A stretch of DNA of 64,000 nucleotides from Kaistia algarum. GTDB lineage: Bacteria > Pseudomonadota > Alphaproteobacteria > Rhizobiales > Kaistiaceae. The DNA is taken from positions 62,001 through 126,000 of the forward strand of contig NZ_JAPKNJ010000004.1 in the NCBI RefSeq assembly GCF_026343945.1. Reading direction: 5' to 3'. The translations under genes and the position numbers were made by a program. The notes under the pieces were generated by a model. The model saw only the letters and a list, made by a program, of their open reading frames with translations, was not told the origin of the DNA and searched no databases. Positions 1-8,007 of this stretch are shown here, one piece after another (the first letter of the stretch is position 1; each line of letters starts with the position of its first letter).

Positions 1-826
1 CCCTCGCCTCGACGGCGGCAACCTCGGCGCGTATGCATTTCAGCAATTGAAGCGTCGTCGTCGCCGGCTTGGTGGTGAAGTCGCCGGTCTGCTCCTGAGC
101 GAAGGGGGCGTGCCCCTTGGAGCGCAGGCCGCGGCGCGCGATCGCCGTGATCGGGCCGCGATGTCCGCGCCGGTCGAGCGAGGCGATGACGTCGGCCCCC
201 GTCAGGCCCGTGCCCACCACGAGCACGCGGTCGTCGGGATGAACAACGGCTAGCGCACCAGGCGTCGTCGTGTCGGCGACGAATTTCGGATGGCCGGAGA
301 AGGCGAACCGGAGCCGTTCAGGCGGCTGCGGCGGCGGATGGCTGACAGCCAGAACGAGACGGTCGACGTCGAGCGCAGTGCCGTCGTCGAGCTCGACGCG
401 GAACCCGCCCTCCGTCCGCTTCGCGCCGAGCGCGCTCGCGCGGCGATGCTCGACGACCCCGTTCGCCAGGAACGGCAAGAGGCGCTCGGCGACATAGCGC
501 CCGAATTCGGAGCGCTGGGGGAAAACGCGCCCATCGTCGAGCCGCGCCGCCGCATCATCATCGACCGCTCCCACGGTCTCGACCCAGCGCGCGAAATCCT
601 CGATGTCGTCGGGATCGAGGCTCATCTTCGCGGCCGGAACATTGATGCGAAATGCGGGATCTCGCGACGAATAGGCGAGCCCGCCGCCGAGACGTTCGCG
701 CGGTTCGACGACGATGATGCGAGCCGCCACACCGCTTTCGCGGGCCAAATTCCAGGCGATCGCCGCTCCGGTGAAGCCGCCGCCGATGATGCCGATCGCG
801 GGCGGGCGTCGGCCGGCCTTGCTCAC
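1..826 (-). CDS. FAD/NAD(P)-binding protein (C-terminus cut by window edge)
   Basis: The reading frame starts at a GTG at 826 and runs off the left edge, giving about 275 residues. Residues near 8-16 form a dinucleotide-binding GGGFTG loop followed by an acidic [12 protein letters not shown] stretch. A second Rossmann motif ([10 protein letters not shown]) lies near residue 200. This two-fold pattern is that of the FAD/NAD(P)-binding family related to NAD_binding_9 and HpnW-type oxidoreductases. The substrate cannot be read from sequence. The start codon overlaps the stop of the decayed ssuD upstream by four bases (GTGA), so the pair was once a translationally coupled unit, probably in sulfonate use. 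The frame itself is intact over the visible part. Loss of a working ssuD reading frame could reduce its translation. Confidence 0.75.
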   Translation of the reverse strand, partial: MSKAGRRPPAIGIIGGGFTGAAIAWNLARESGVAARIIVVEPRERLGGGLAYSSRDPAFRINVPAAKMSLDPDDIEDFARWVETVGAVDDDAAARLDDGRVFPQRSEFGRYVAERLLPFLANGVVEHRRASALGAKRTEGGFRVELDDGTALDVDRLVLAVSHPPPQPPERLRFAFSGHPKFVADTTTPGALAVVHPDDRVLVVGTGLTGADVIASLDRRGHRGPITAIARRGLRSKGHAPFAQEQTGDFTTKPATTTLQLLKCIRAEVAAVEAR

Positions 827-1549
827 GATGCCCCAGGAACGATGGGCCGGTGATCGCCCGCGATCGTTTCGCCGAAAGGTCCCATACTCACAGAGGAACT
901 GGCCTTGGGGCCAGGATGGGCGAGCGGCAGGCGCGACAGCACCAGTTCGCCAAAGCGATAGGCTTCTTCAAGGTGCGGGTAGCCGGACAGGATGAAGCTG
1001 TCGATGCCGAGGCGTCGATATTCGTCGATGCGGGCCGCGACCGTCTCCGCGTCGCCCACCGGCGCCGTGCCCGCGCCGCCACGCACCAACCCGACGCCCG
1101 TCCAGAGGTTGGGGCTGATCTCCAGCTTATCGCGCCGGCCGCCGCGCAGCCGGGACATGCGGTTCTGACTGACGGAGTCCATGCGGGCGAACACCTCCTG
1201 AGCCGAGGCGATTGTCGCATCGTCGAGCCGGCTGATCAATTCATCCGCCGCTGCCCAGGCCGCTTCGTTGGTCTCGCGCACGATGACGTGCAGGCGTATG
1301 CCGTAGGAAAGCGTCCGCGCACGCTTCGGCACGGGCGCGGATGATGGCTAGCTTCTCCGCAACCTGCTCAGGCGGCTCGCCCCAGGTCAGAGGTGTGTCG
1401 ACCGTCTCGGCCGCGACATCGATGCCAATGTCGGACGAGCCGCCGAAATAGAGCGGCGGATGCGTCTCTACCGGCGCGAATAGCAGCCGCTGCATTGCCG
1501 GCATCAGCTCCGATGCGATCACGCAACTATCCTCGCAACTGCGGCCAGT
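823..1549 (-). pseudogene. ssuD: Decayed ssuD, FMNH2-dependent alkanesulfonate monooxygenase
   Basis: Pieces of SsuD are recognisable in two frames. The first piece (about 1549 down to 1320) carries the TGRSCEDS stretch, then QRLLF. It jumps directly to a [10 protein letters not shown] stretch, so roughly 90 residues of the TIM barrel present in E. coli SsuD are missing between them. After [14 protein letters not shown] the homology shifts frame near 1315-1330. It continues as [29 protein letters not shown] and [11 protein letters not shown] to a stop at 823. The N-terminus before TGRSCEDS is not recognisable. The lesions are therefore an N-terminal loss, an internal deletion and a frameshift. 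SsuD normally splits alkanesulfonates to aldehyde and sulfite using FMNH2. No ssuE or ssuABC gene is visible in the window. A sequencing error could explain the frameshift but not the deletion. Confidence 0.85.
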
Positions 1550-1727
1550 CTCAGCAGTGACCCGTATAGACCCGACGAATCGGCCGCTTGGGTGATGACC
1601 GTGCTGGCTGCATGCTCGAAGAGGCAATCACGCGCCATTCTCATTCCATCCGGATCGGCAGCGTCCAAGCCGTCGCGATACGGCCGAGACCAAGCCGCTG
1701 CTCTATTGACACGGTGCCTATCGACAC

Positions 1728-1743
1728 CTGTCCGATCGGACAG
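1728..1743. promoter_or_regulatory. Perfect 16-bp palindrome upstream of the Rrf2 gene
   Basis: CTGTCCGATCGGACAG is its own reverse complement. It lies about 180 bases before the Rrf2 start and about 180 bases beyond the 5' end of the ssuD relic, in the shared divergent intergenic region. It looks like a dimeric regulator operator. Which regulator binds is unknown; the neighbouring Rrf2 protein is the simplest guess. Confidence 0.45.
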
Positions 1744-1799
1744 CGTAGCCGCCCATCAAACCTGTCGATCTCGATTGGCCCTGGGAGCTTCCGTTATTA

Positions 1800-1816
1800 T
1801 CTATTGAGACGATAGA
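1800..1816. promoter_or_regulatory. Inverted repeat TCTAT-N7-ATAGA
   Basis: Two perfect 5-bp arms are separated by seven bases in a locally AT-rich patch (about 1791-1830) that stands out from the GC-rich surroundings. It is 104 bases before the Rrf2 start. It may be part of the Rrf2 promoter or an autoregulatory site. The arms are short, so chance is possible. Confidence 0.3.
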
Positions 1817-1919
1817 AATTATGTCTAATGCTCGCGTCCAGACAGGATTCTCCTTCCTGGGCCCGCCGCCCCACGCGAATGCGCCACCCCAGCGCGTCCG
1901 AGATCGCGAGTCGAGCGCC

Positions 1920-2366
1920 ATGTTGACCCGAAAAGGCAAATACGGCCTCAAGGCGCTGGTCCATCTCGCGCGCGTCCCGACCGGCGAACTCGCGCTCGTC
2001 GGCGACATTGCGAGGGCCAACAGCATCCCAAAGAAGTTCCTCGACGCGATCCTTGGGGAATTGCGCAATGCGGGCTTCGTAAGCTCTCGCAAAGGCAAGG
2101 GCGGCGGCTATCGCCTTGCCCAGTTGCCAGAGACTATCCGCATCGGCGACGTCATACGCACACTCGACGGGCCGCTCGCGCCGATCGCCTGCGCCAGCCG
2201 CACCCGTTACGAGCGCTGCGACGATTGCGACGAGGAAACCTGCCGCGTCCGCCATGTCATGCTGGAGGTTCGCGAGGCGATTGCCGGCGTTCTAGACAAG
2301 CGCACCCTCGCCGAAATGCGCGACATGACCGGAACGGAAGGCCTTGTCCTGCTGGAACAAGCTTGA
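1920..2366 (+). CDS. Rrf2-family transcriptional regulator with Cys cluster
   Basis: 148 residues, the usual length for Rrf2 proteins. The N-terminus (MLTRKGKYGLKALVHLA) is the typical Rrf2 opening of the winged helix-turn-helix. The conserved GGGYRLA wing lies near 61-67. Cysteines at 91, 100, 103 and 108 give a C-x8-C-x2-C-x4-C pattern, which in this family can hold an Fe-S cluster or metal. An upstream in-frame ATG at 1821 exists, but 1920 gives the family start. The gene is divergent from the ssuD relic and the FAD protein, so it is probably the local regulator of that sulfur locus (inferred). It appears intact although one target gene is broken. Confidence 0.85.
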   Translation: MLTRKGKYGLKALVHLARVPTGELALVGDIARANSIPKKFLDAILGELRNAGFVSSRKGKGGGYRLAQLPETIRIGDVIRTLDGPLAPIACASRTRYERCDDCDEETCRVRHVMLEVREAIAGVLDKRTLAEMRDMTGTEGLVLLEQA

Positions 2367-2603
2367 ATTGCGGCGGTGGCTCACGGAGGTGCCGTGCGTC
2401 GATGACAGGCGGGTTGTCAGCGGGATCATCGACGTAGTCCGCGACGGCCTGTTGTGAAAGGATGCAACGAATAAATACGGGCCGCACAGGACGCGCTACC
2501 CGGAGCAGGTCCTAATGGCAGCCAGGAGCACCGCAAATTTGGCCCGACGAATAGGCTCGCTCTTGAATGCGGATGATGAGCCTCACGGCCACCTCCCTGA
2601 GTG
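2367..2603. other. Gene-free interval between the convergent Rrf2 and mucR genes
   Basis: Short overlapping frames exist on both strands, but none has recognisable protein features. I see no strong hairpin with a T-tract. Confidence 0.4.
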
Positions 2604-3056
2604 TCAGGCTCTCGGCTTCGGTGTGCTCTTGCGCTTGACAGGCGCAGCAGGCGCCACGGCCCCAGCCTTGCGGCCAAGGCCCAGCTTCAGAGCCAGTGAG
2701 GAACGCTCCGCCGCATAGTTCGGCGACACCATCGGATAGTCGGCCGGCAGGCCCCACTTCTCTCGATAGTCTTCCGGCGAGAGTCCGAAGCTCACTCTCA
2801 GGTGGCGCTTCAGCGATTTGAACTTCTTCCCGTCCTCGAGACAGACGATATGGTCCGGGAACACCGACTTCTTCGGATTGACGGCGGGCTTGGGCTTCTC
2901 CGCTTCCGGCTCCTCCGCGGCGGCGCCGAGACGGGCAAGCGCGCCGTAAACCTGGCCCACCAACTGGCCGATGGCGCTCGCCGATACCGAATTGTTCGAA
3001 ACATATGCAGCCACGATGGAAGACGTTATCTCGGTCAACGCGCGGTTTTCGGTCAT
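2604..3056 (-). CDS. mucR: MucR/Ros family zinc-finger transcriptional regulator
   Basis: 150 residues. The family core is clear: HIVCLEDGKKFKSLKRHL with C72 and H85, then LSPEDYREKWGLPADYPMVSPNYA. As in other MucR proteins, the first Cys is present but the second Cys of a classical C2H2 finger is not. The N-terminal 40 residues (oligomerisation region) are conserved in style. The C-terminal tail of about 25 residues is Lys/Pro/Ala-rich and longer than in many relatives. MucR proteins are nucleoid-associated, H-NS-like regulators of exopolysaccharide, motility and cell-cycle genes in Rhizobiales. The gene is monocistronic. Confidence 0.9.
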   Translation of the reverse strand: MTENRALTEITSSIVAAYVSNNSVSASAIGQLVGQVYGALARLGAAAEEPEAEKPKPAVNPKKSVFPDHIVCLEDGKKFKSLKRHLRVSFGLSPEDYREKWGLPADYPMVSPNYAAERSSLALKLGLGRKAGAVAPAAPVKRKSTPKPRA

Positions 3057-3076
3057 CGCGACTCCTCGGAATTTGA

Positions 3077-3105
3077 ATCAGCCAACAATCGGCTAATAGG
3101 CTGAT
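3077..3105 (-). promoter_or_regulatory. Inverted repeat in the mucR leader
   Basis: ATCAGCC and GGCTGAT arms (7 bp, perfect) flank a 15-base AT-rich spacer that itself contains AGCC...GGCT. It lies 20-50 bases before the mucR start. MucR and Ros proteins commonly repress their own gene by binding AT-rich sites near the promoter, so this is a candidate autoregulatory site. Confidence 0.4.
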
Positions 3106-3436
3106 GCCGTGTTCAAGTACAGCCGCGTTCTCTTCACCCACGCGAAGCGCGCGTACAACCTTTTTTAGACCTCTCCGAGGCGGCGGTTTCGAGCACTGTC
3201 GCGAGACGAGCCGCTCCTCGGCTATTGCGGCCCCCCGCAAGGCGCGACCAGAAGGGAGATCGAGTACCCCGTCTCCTGTTCGTCCGTCGAATGGAGCACT
3301 GCGGCGGGCAACGTCGCCTGCCGGATCGCCCTCGCCGGCGAACTTTTCTTGTCGTCGGTATTGTGAGCCGCAAACATTAGGCGGTTGCCAAATGATGCAA
3401 TCCGTCCCTCAATACCCAATGATTTCAGGTTTTAAT
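3106..3436. other. mucR promoter region and gene-free interval
   Basis: About 330 bases between the mucR leader and tRNA-Glu. Frames of up to about 130 codons cross it on both strands, but none has a convincing ribosome site or recognisable domain. I see no repeat. It probably holds the mucR promoter. Confidence 0.4.
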
Positions 3437-3511
3437 TGGTGCGCCCTAGGGGAATCGAACCCCTGTTTTCGCCGTGAGAGGGCGACGTCCTAACCGCTAG
3501 ACGAAGGGCGC
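3437..3511 (-). tRNA. tRNA-Glu (CTC anticodon)
   Basis: On the minus strand the acceptor arms GCGCCCT and AGGGCGC pair perfectly. The D-arm (GTCTAGCGGTTAGGAC), the anticodon loop CTCTCAC closed by TCGCC and GGCGA, and the T-arm AGGGG-TTCGATT-CCCCT are all present. The anticodon CTC reads GAG. CCA follows the discriminator A and is genomically encoded. The structure has no mismatches, so it should be functional. Confidence 0.95.
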
Positions 3512-3605
3512 ATTGTTCAGTCCGCGCTTGCGTCGGACCAGCGCGATATAGCCGAGCCTCGCTGGAATGGCAAGCGGTCAGGCGCTGCAATTTCCGCTTC
3601 CTGCG

Positions 3606-4013
3606 CTATGGCGAATCCGGCGGCGCTCCCGATCCGAGGACGAGTCGGCGCAGCACTTTCGCTCGCTCGATATCGACGATGACGACGCGCAGCTTGCCGC
3701 CATCCTCGAAGGTGAGGGTCATCGTCCGACCATCCAGCGCGGTCGAAATCAACCGCGACCCGGGCGGCAGAACACCGTCGACCAGCGTTTCGCCCGCCGC
3801 CGCCGCGAGCGCGGGCTTGTCTCGCATGGGGCCAACCTTGTAGAGCACGGCGATGATAACGGCGACGAGGCCGATCATCAGCGTCGCGACGGAGACAAGC
3901 ATCAGGCGTTTCAGCCGCACCCGCACCCGCTCAATGGCGGGATCGAGCGGCGCCTCGTCATCCTCGTCATCGGAAGAAGAGATCGGTCGGACAGATCGGG
4001 AAGGAAGAACCAT
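3606..4013 (-). CDS. Small single-pass membrane protein, DUF6476-like
   Basis: 135 residues if started at the ATG at 4013. A start at 4052 inside the divergent gene would give 148. The N-terminus has an acidic patch (SSSDDEDDE), a basic stretch (RVRVRLKR), then one hydrophobic segment near residues 37-58. The remaining 75 residues form a soluble beta-rich domain ending in ERAKVLRRLVLGSG. This matches the small alphaproteobacterial membrane family listed as DUF6476, whose function is unknown. It is divergent from the pseudouridine synthase gene, and the two start codons overlap head to head, so promoters must lie within the coding regions. Confidence 0.65.
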   Translation of the reverse strand: MVLPSRSVRPISSSDDEDDEAPLDPAIERVRVRLKRLMLVSVATLMIGLVAVIIAVLYKVGPMRDKPALAAAAGETLVDGVLPPGSRLISTALDGRTMTLTFEDGGKLRVVIVDIERAKVLRRLVLGSGAPPDSP

Positions 4014-5022
4014 GGACGAGGATCCGGAAGGAACGGAGGCGGTCATCGACATTGTGGTCGAGCCCGAGGCCGCGGGCCGCCGGCTCGACGCCTATATGGC
4101 CGCCGCGATACCCGATATGAGCCGAAGCCGTCTCAAGGCCCTGATCGAGGCCGGCCACGTCCGGCTCGGCGGCGCGACCATAGTCGAGGGGAAAAGGCCG
4201 GTCAATTCAGGCGACCAGATCCAGCTGACCCTGCCCGAGCCCGAGCAGGCCGAGCCGGAGGGCGAGGATATTCCGCTCGATGTCGTCTTCGAGGACGAGA
4301 ATCTCCTGGTAATCAACAAGCCCGCCGGGCTCGTCGTCCATCCCGGCGCCGGCAACTGGACCGGCACGCTCGTCAATGCGCTGATCGCGCATTGTGGCGA
4401 CAGCCTCTCGGGCATAGGCGGCGTCAAGCGTCCCGGCATCGTCCACCGTCTCGACAAGGACACGACCGGACTGATGGTCGTCGCCAAGAACGACCGCACC
4501 CATCGCCATCTTGCCAACCAGTTCGCCGATCACGGCCGGACCGGCGCGCTGGAGCGCGGCTATCGCGCCTTCGTCTGGGGCGTGCCGTCCCTGCCCTATG
4601 GCCTCGTCGACGCGCCGCTCGGCCGCTCCTCGGTCAACCGCCAGAAGATGGCGGTGGTGAAGACGGGCGGACGCGAAGCGGTGACGCATTACCAGCTCGT
4701 GGAGAGCTACGGCGCCGGGCGGACGCCGATCGCGAGCCTGCTCGATCTGCGGCTGGAAACCGGCCGCACCCATCAGATCCGTGTCCATATGGCCGCACTC
4801 GGCCATCCCCTGCTGGGCGATCCGGACTATGGCAAGGGCTTCCTGACCAAGGTCGGCCTGCTCCCAGAGCCGGCCCGTGGCCTCGTGGCGAAATTCCCGC
4901 GACAGGCTCTGCATGCCTGGCTGCTCGGCTTCCAGCATCCGGTGACGCGCGAGACGATGCATTTCGAATCCGAGCTGCCGGAGGATCTCACCGAATTGCT
5001 GGAAGCCCTCAAGGCCTTGTGA
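4012..5022 (+). CDS. rluD: RluA/RluD-family 23S rRNA pseudouridine synthase
   Basis: 336 residues, normal for RluD. An S4 RNA-binding domain spans about residues 18-75 (RLDAYMAAAIPDMSRSRLKALIEAG). The catalytic domain has the HRLDKDTTGLMV motif at 145-156 with catalytic Asp148, and a RTHQIRVH motif near the end. It isomerises uridines in helix 69 of 23S rRNA if it is a true RluD. RluA/RluC paralogues cannot be fully excluded. The start at 4012 is preceded by GGAAGGAAG. It precedes rpoH, a common alphaproteobacterial order. Confidence 0.85.
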   Translation: MDEDPEGTEAVIDIVVEPEAAGRRLDAYMAAAIPDMSRSRLKALIEAGHVRLGGATIVEGKRPVNSGDQIQLTLPEPEQAEPEGEDIPLDVVFEDENLLVINKPAGLVVHPGAGNWTGTLVNALIAHCGDSLSGIGGVKRPGIVHRLDKDTTGLMVVAKNDRTHRHLANQFADHGRTGALERGYRAFVWGVPSLPYGLVDAPLGRSSVNRQKMAVVKTGGREAVTHYQLVESYGAGRTPIASLLDLRLETGRTHQIRVHMAALGHPLLGDPDYGKGFLTKVGLLPEPARGLVAKFPRQALHAWLLGFQHPVTRETMHFESELPEDLTELLEALKAL

Positions 5023-5154
5023 AGCAAGCGGAGGTCCTTGCCAGGCCCCACGCCTGTTAAAGTTGGAAATTGCGCCTATATATCTCCATGCGGGCCGTTA
5101 CGGCCGCGCCGGGCGCTGGCTTTCATGCGGCGCCGGCAAGAAGGAGGGGGCACT

Positions 5155-6072
5155 ATGGCTGCCAGAGCAAGTCTTCCCGTCATCGCTTCCGGCGAAGCGG
5201 GCCTATCGCGCTATCTCGAAGAGATCCGGCGCTTTCCGATGTTGGCGCCTGACGAGGAATATATGCTCGCCAAGGCCTACAAGGAACATGACGACCGCCA
5301 GGCCGCGCATCGGCTGGTGACGAGTCATCTGCGTCTCGTCGCCAAGATCGCCATGGGATATCGCGGCTATGGCCTGCCGATCGGCGAGGTCATCTCGGAA
5401 GGCAATGTCGGTCTGATGCAGGCGGTGAAGCGGTTCGAGCCTGAGAAGGGTTTCCGCCTCGCGACTTATGCCATGTGGTGGATCAAGGCGTCGATCCAGG
5501 AGTACATCCTGCGGTCGTGGAGCCTCGTGAAGATGGGCACCACGGCGAACCAGAAGCGGTTGTTCTTCAATCTGCGCAAGATGAAGAGCCAGATCCAGGC
5601 GCTCGAAGAGGGCGACCTCAAGCCCGATCAGGTTCAGCAGATCGCCACGAAGCTCGGCGTCACCAAGGAGGACGTCATTTCGATGAATCGTCGCCTCGGC
5701 GGCGACAGTTCGCTGAATGCGCCGCTGCGTGCCGATATCGAAGGCGGCGAGTGGCAGGACTGGCTCGTCGACGACAGCGACAACCAGGAAACCGTGCTCG
5801 CCAATCAGGAAGAGGCGGACAACCGGCGCAAGCTGCTGAAGGATGCCATGGGCGTCCTCAACGAGCGCGAGCGGCGGATCTTCGAGGCGCGCCGCCTCGC
5901 CGAGGATCCGATCACGCTGGAGGAACTCTCGGGCGAATTCGGCGTCAGCCGCGAGCGCGTCCGCCAGATCGAAGTGCGCGCTTTCGAGAAGGTCCAAAAG
6001 GCGGTCCGCCGAGGCGCCAAGGAACTTGAGCACAGAGAGGACGAGGCGGATCTCGCCTCGGCCGACGCCTGA
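5155..6072 (+). CDS. rpoH: RNA polymerase heat-shock sigma factor RpoH (sigma-32)
   Basis: 305 residues. Region 2 is clear (EVISEGNVGLMQAVKRFEPEKG, then RLATYAMWWIKASIQEY). It is followed by the RpoH box QKRLFFNLRK at 133-142, which distinguishes RpoH from other sigma-70 proteins. Region 4 ends with SRERVRQIEVRAFEKV. The ATG at 5155 has a strong AAGGAGG site; an upstream in-frame start at 5038 has no such support. It directs heat-shock gene transcription. Many Rhizobiales carry more than one rpoH, and I cannot say which copy this is. The intergenic region (5023-5154) has an AT-rich CTATATATC element near 5077-5085 that may be a -10 box. Confidence 0.92.
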   Translation: MAARASLPVIASGEAGLSRYLEEIRRFPMLAPDEEYMLAKAYKEHDDRQAAHRLVTSHLRLVAKIAMGYRGYGLPIGEVISEGNVGLMQAVKRFEPEKGFRLATYAMWWIKASIQEYILRSWSLVKMGTTANQKRLFFNLRKMKSQIQALEEGDLKPDQVQQIATKLGVTKEDVISMNRRLGGDSSLNAPLRADIEGGEWQDWLVDDSDNQETVLANQEEADNRRKLLKDAMGVLNERERRIFEARRLAEDPITLEELSGEFGVSRERVRQIEVRAFEKVQKAVRRGAKELEHREDEADLASADA

Positions 6073-6192
6073 CGCGAGGCGGTTTCCACCCGCACCGCCG
6101 AGCCTGTAGGCAAGCCGTTAGGAGTTTGCTTGCCATACCGGCCCGGGGCCGCTAAGGCACATCCTCCACTTGCGGATAGTCGAGGTTCGGTC

Positions 6193-8004
6193 ATGGCGCG
6201 CCCACGTCGCCGATTGACGGTGATTGCCGCCCTGGACATGGTCGGCTATTCAGAGCTCGTCCAGCGGGACGAACTCGGCACGCTACGCGAGATGCGGATC
6301 ATCTTCCGCAATATTGTCCGTCCCAGCCTCGTCAAATATGGCGCGCACATCATCAAGCTGATGGGCGATGGAGGACTGGTCGAATTTCCCAGCGTGCTGG
6401 ACGCGGTCGAGTGGACCATGGGCTTCCAACTCGCCATGGCCGAGCGCAACGCCCAGCCCGAGAGGATCAAGATCGACGTGCGCGCGGCCATCGTGCTGGC
6501 CGACGTCATCCTTTCGGATAGCGATCGCTTCGGCGCCGCCATCGGTTTTGCGATGCGCCTGCAGACCGCCGCGCCGCCAGGCGGCATCGCCATCACCCAT
6601 TCCGTGCGCTGGCAATTGCTCGGCGAACCAGCCTCGGCCTTCAAGCCTGTTGGCTTCCTGATGCTGCGAAGCATCCCCTACCCTGTCGAGGCCTGGTTCT
6701 GGGTTCCGCCCGGCAAGACGCTGCCCGATATCCAGCCCTCGCAGAACCAGATGCTGACGCCCGGCGTCCTGGCTCTTCCCGGGCTTTCCGCCGCCAAGGC
6801 GGAAGACCAGCGCCCGCTCGTCGTCGTGCTGCCCTTCGACGACCTCTCGCCCGATGGCAGCGCCAGCGAAATTGCCGATGGCATCGTCGAGGAAGTGACG
6901 GCCACGCTGTCGCGGGTGCGGACGCTCCGCGTCATCGCCCGCAACTCCGCCTTCCAATACAAGGGCCGGGCGACCGATGTGCGCGCACTCTCTCGCGATC
7001 TGGGCGTACGCTACGTCATAGAGGGCAGCGTCCGTAAATCCGGGGATAGGCTGCGCGTCACCGCGCAGCTCATCGATACGGAAAGTGGTGCGCATCTGTG
7101 GTCCGGGCGCACAGACGGCAGCATGGCGGATGTCTTTGCCCTGCAGGACGATGTCGCCAGTCAAATCGCCGGGGCCGCGCAGCCCACGATCCGCACGGCG
7201 GAGATCGAGCGTTCCCGCCGCAAGGAAACCGAGGCGCTCCGCACCCATGATCTGGTCCTGAAGGCGATGCCCCATTTCTGGGCGCACCGGCGCGAGGACA
7301 ACGACATCGCGCTGAAGCTCCTCGACGAAGCGCTCGCCTCCGATCCGCGCTCCGGTCAGGCGCTGGGGCTCAAGGCCTGGAGCTTGAGCCAACAGGTGAC
7401 CTATCTCTGGTCGAGTGACATCGAGGGCGATCGCAAGCTCGCCCTGGCGCTCGCCGAGAGGGCCGCGGAGACAAGCGAATCGGATCCGCTCGTCTACACC
7501 ATGATCGGTGCCACGCTATCGATTCTGCATGTCGACCAGGCGCGCGCCCGTGTGTTCATCGAGCGGGCGCTGGCCCTTGATGCGACCTTTGCCTGGGCCT
7601 GGACACGGCTTGGATACATCCAGGCCTATTCCGGCGAACCGAGCCAGGGCCTCGAAAGCCTGAAGCGCTCGATCGCGCTCTCGCCTGACGACCCCATCCG
7701 CTTCAACGCCTATGCCGGCATGGCCACCTGCCATTTCATGCTGGGCGACTATGCCGATGCCGCCCGCCTCGCCAGGCTGGCGCTCGATTCGCGTCCCGGC
7801 ATGATCTGGGCCAATCGCCTCCTGGCGACGTCGGCATCTCTCGCCGGCGATCTCGACACCGCGCGGCGTGCCGTGGCCCAACTCCGGCGCGATCGCCCCG
7901 ACATGACGCTCGCCGAAGTCCGGCTGGCCGTCCACAATCTCGGCGGCGACCAGTTGGAGCGCTACATGGAAGGCCTGCGGCTCGCCGGCCTCCCTGAAGG
8001 CTGA
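6193..8004 (+). CDS. Class III cyclase-like, FlgO-like and TPR protein with degenerate active site
   Basis: 603 residues. Residues 8-140 follow the class III nucleotide cyclase pattern: the metal Asp15 (LDMVGYS), Lys55 and Asp59 (IIKLMGDGGLVEF) are present. Where active members read GDGVN...R, this protein reads G114-A-A-I-G118 and R122, so the base-specifying Asp and the transition-state Asn are missing. Residues about 215-330 match the FlgO/TolB-like domain that usually follows (LVVVLPFDDLS, LGVRYVIEGSVRKSGDRLRVTAQLID, GAHLWS). Residues about 370-590 are TPR helices. Similar cyclase-TPR fusions are numerous in Rhizobiales. I infer a sensor or scaffold rather than an enzyme. No transmembrane helix is obvious. 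Confidence 0.8.
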   Translation: MARPRRRLTVIAALDMVGYSELVQRDELGTLREMRIIFRNIVRPSLVKYGAHIIKLMGDGGLVEFPSVLDAVEWTMGFQLAMAERNAQPERIKIDVRAAIVLADVILSDSDRFGAAIGFAMRLQTAAPPGGIAITHSVRWQLLGEPASAFKPVGFLMLRSIPYPVEAWFWVPPGKTLPDIQPSQNQMLTPGVLALPGLSAAKAEDQRPLVVVLPFDDLSPDGSASEIADGIVEEVTATLSRVRTLRVIARNSAFQYKGRATDVRALSRDLGVRYVIEGSVRKSGDRLRVTAQLIDTESGAHLWSGRTDGSMADVFALQDDVASQIAGAAQPTIRTAEIERSRRKETEALRTHDLVLKAMPHFWAHRREDNDIALKLLDEALASDPRSGQALGLKAWSLSQQVTYLWSSDIEGDRKLALALAERAAETSESDPLVYTMIGATLSILHVDQARARVFIERALALDATFAWAWTRLGYIQAYSGEPSQGLESLKRSIALSPDDPIRFNAYAGMATCHFMLGDYADAARLARLALDSRPGMIWANRLLATSASLAGDLDTARRAVAQLRRDRPDMTLAEVRLAVHNLGGDQLERYMEGLRLAGLPEG

Positions 8005-8007
8005 GTA

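Noticed and set aside
3222..3419. 65-codon frame on the minus strand between mucR and tRNA-Glu
   Set aside because: No ribosome site, no recognisable motif, and overlapped by other random frames.
3437..3511. tRNA-Glu as an integration site for a mobile element
   Set aside because: No integrase gene and no duplicated tRNA 3' end is seen in the flanking sequence.
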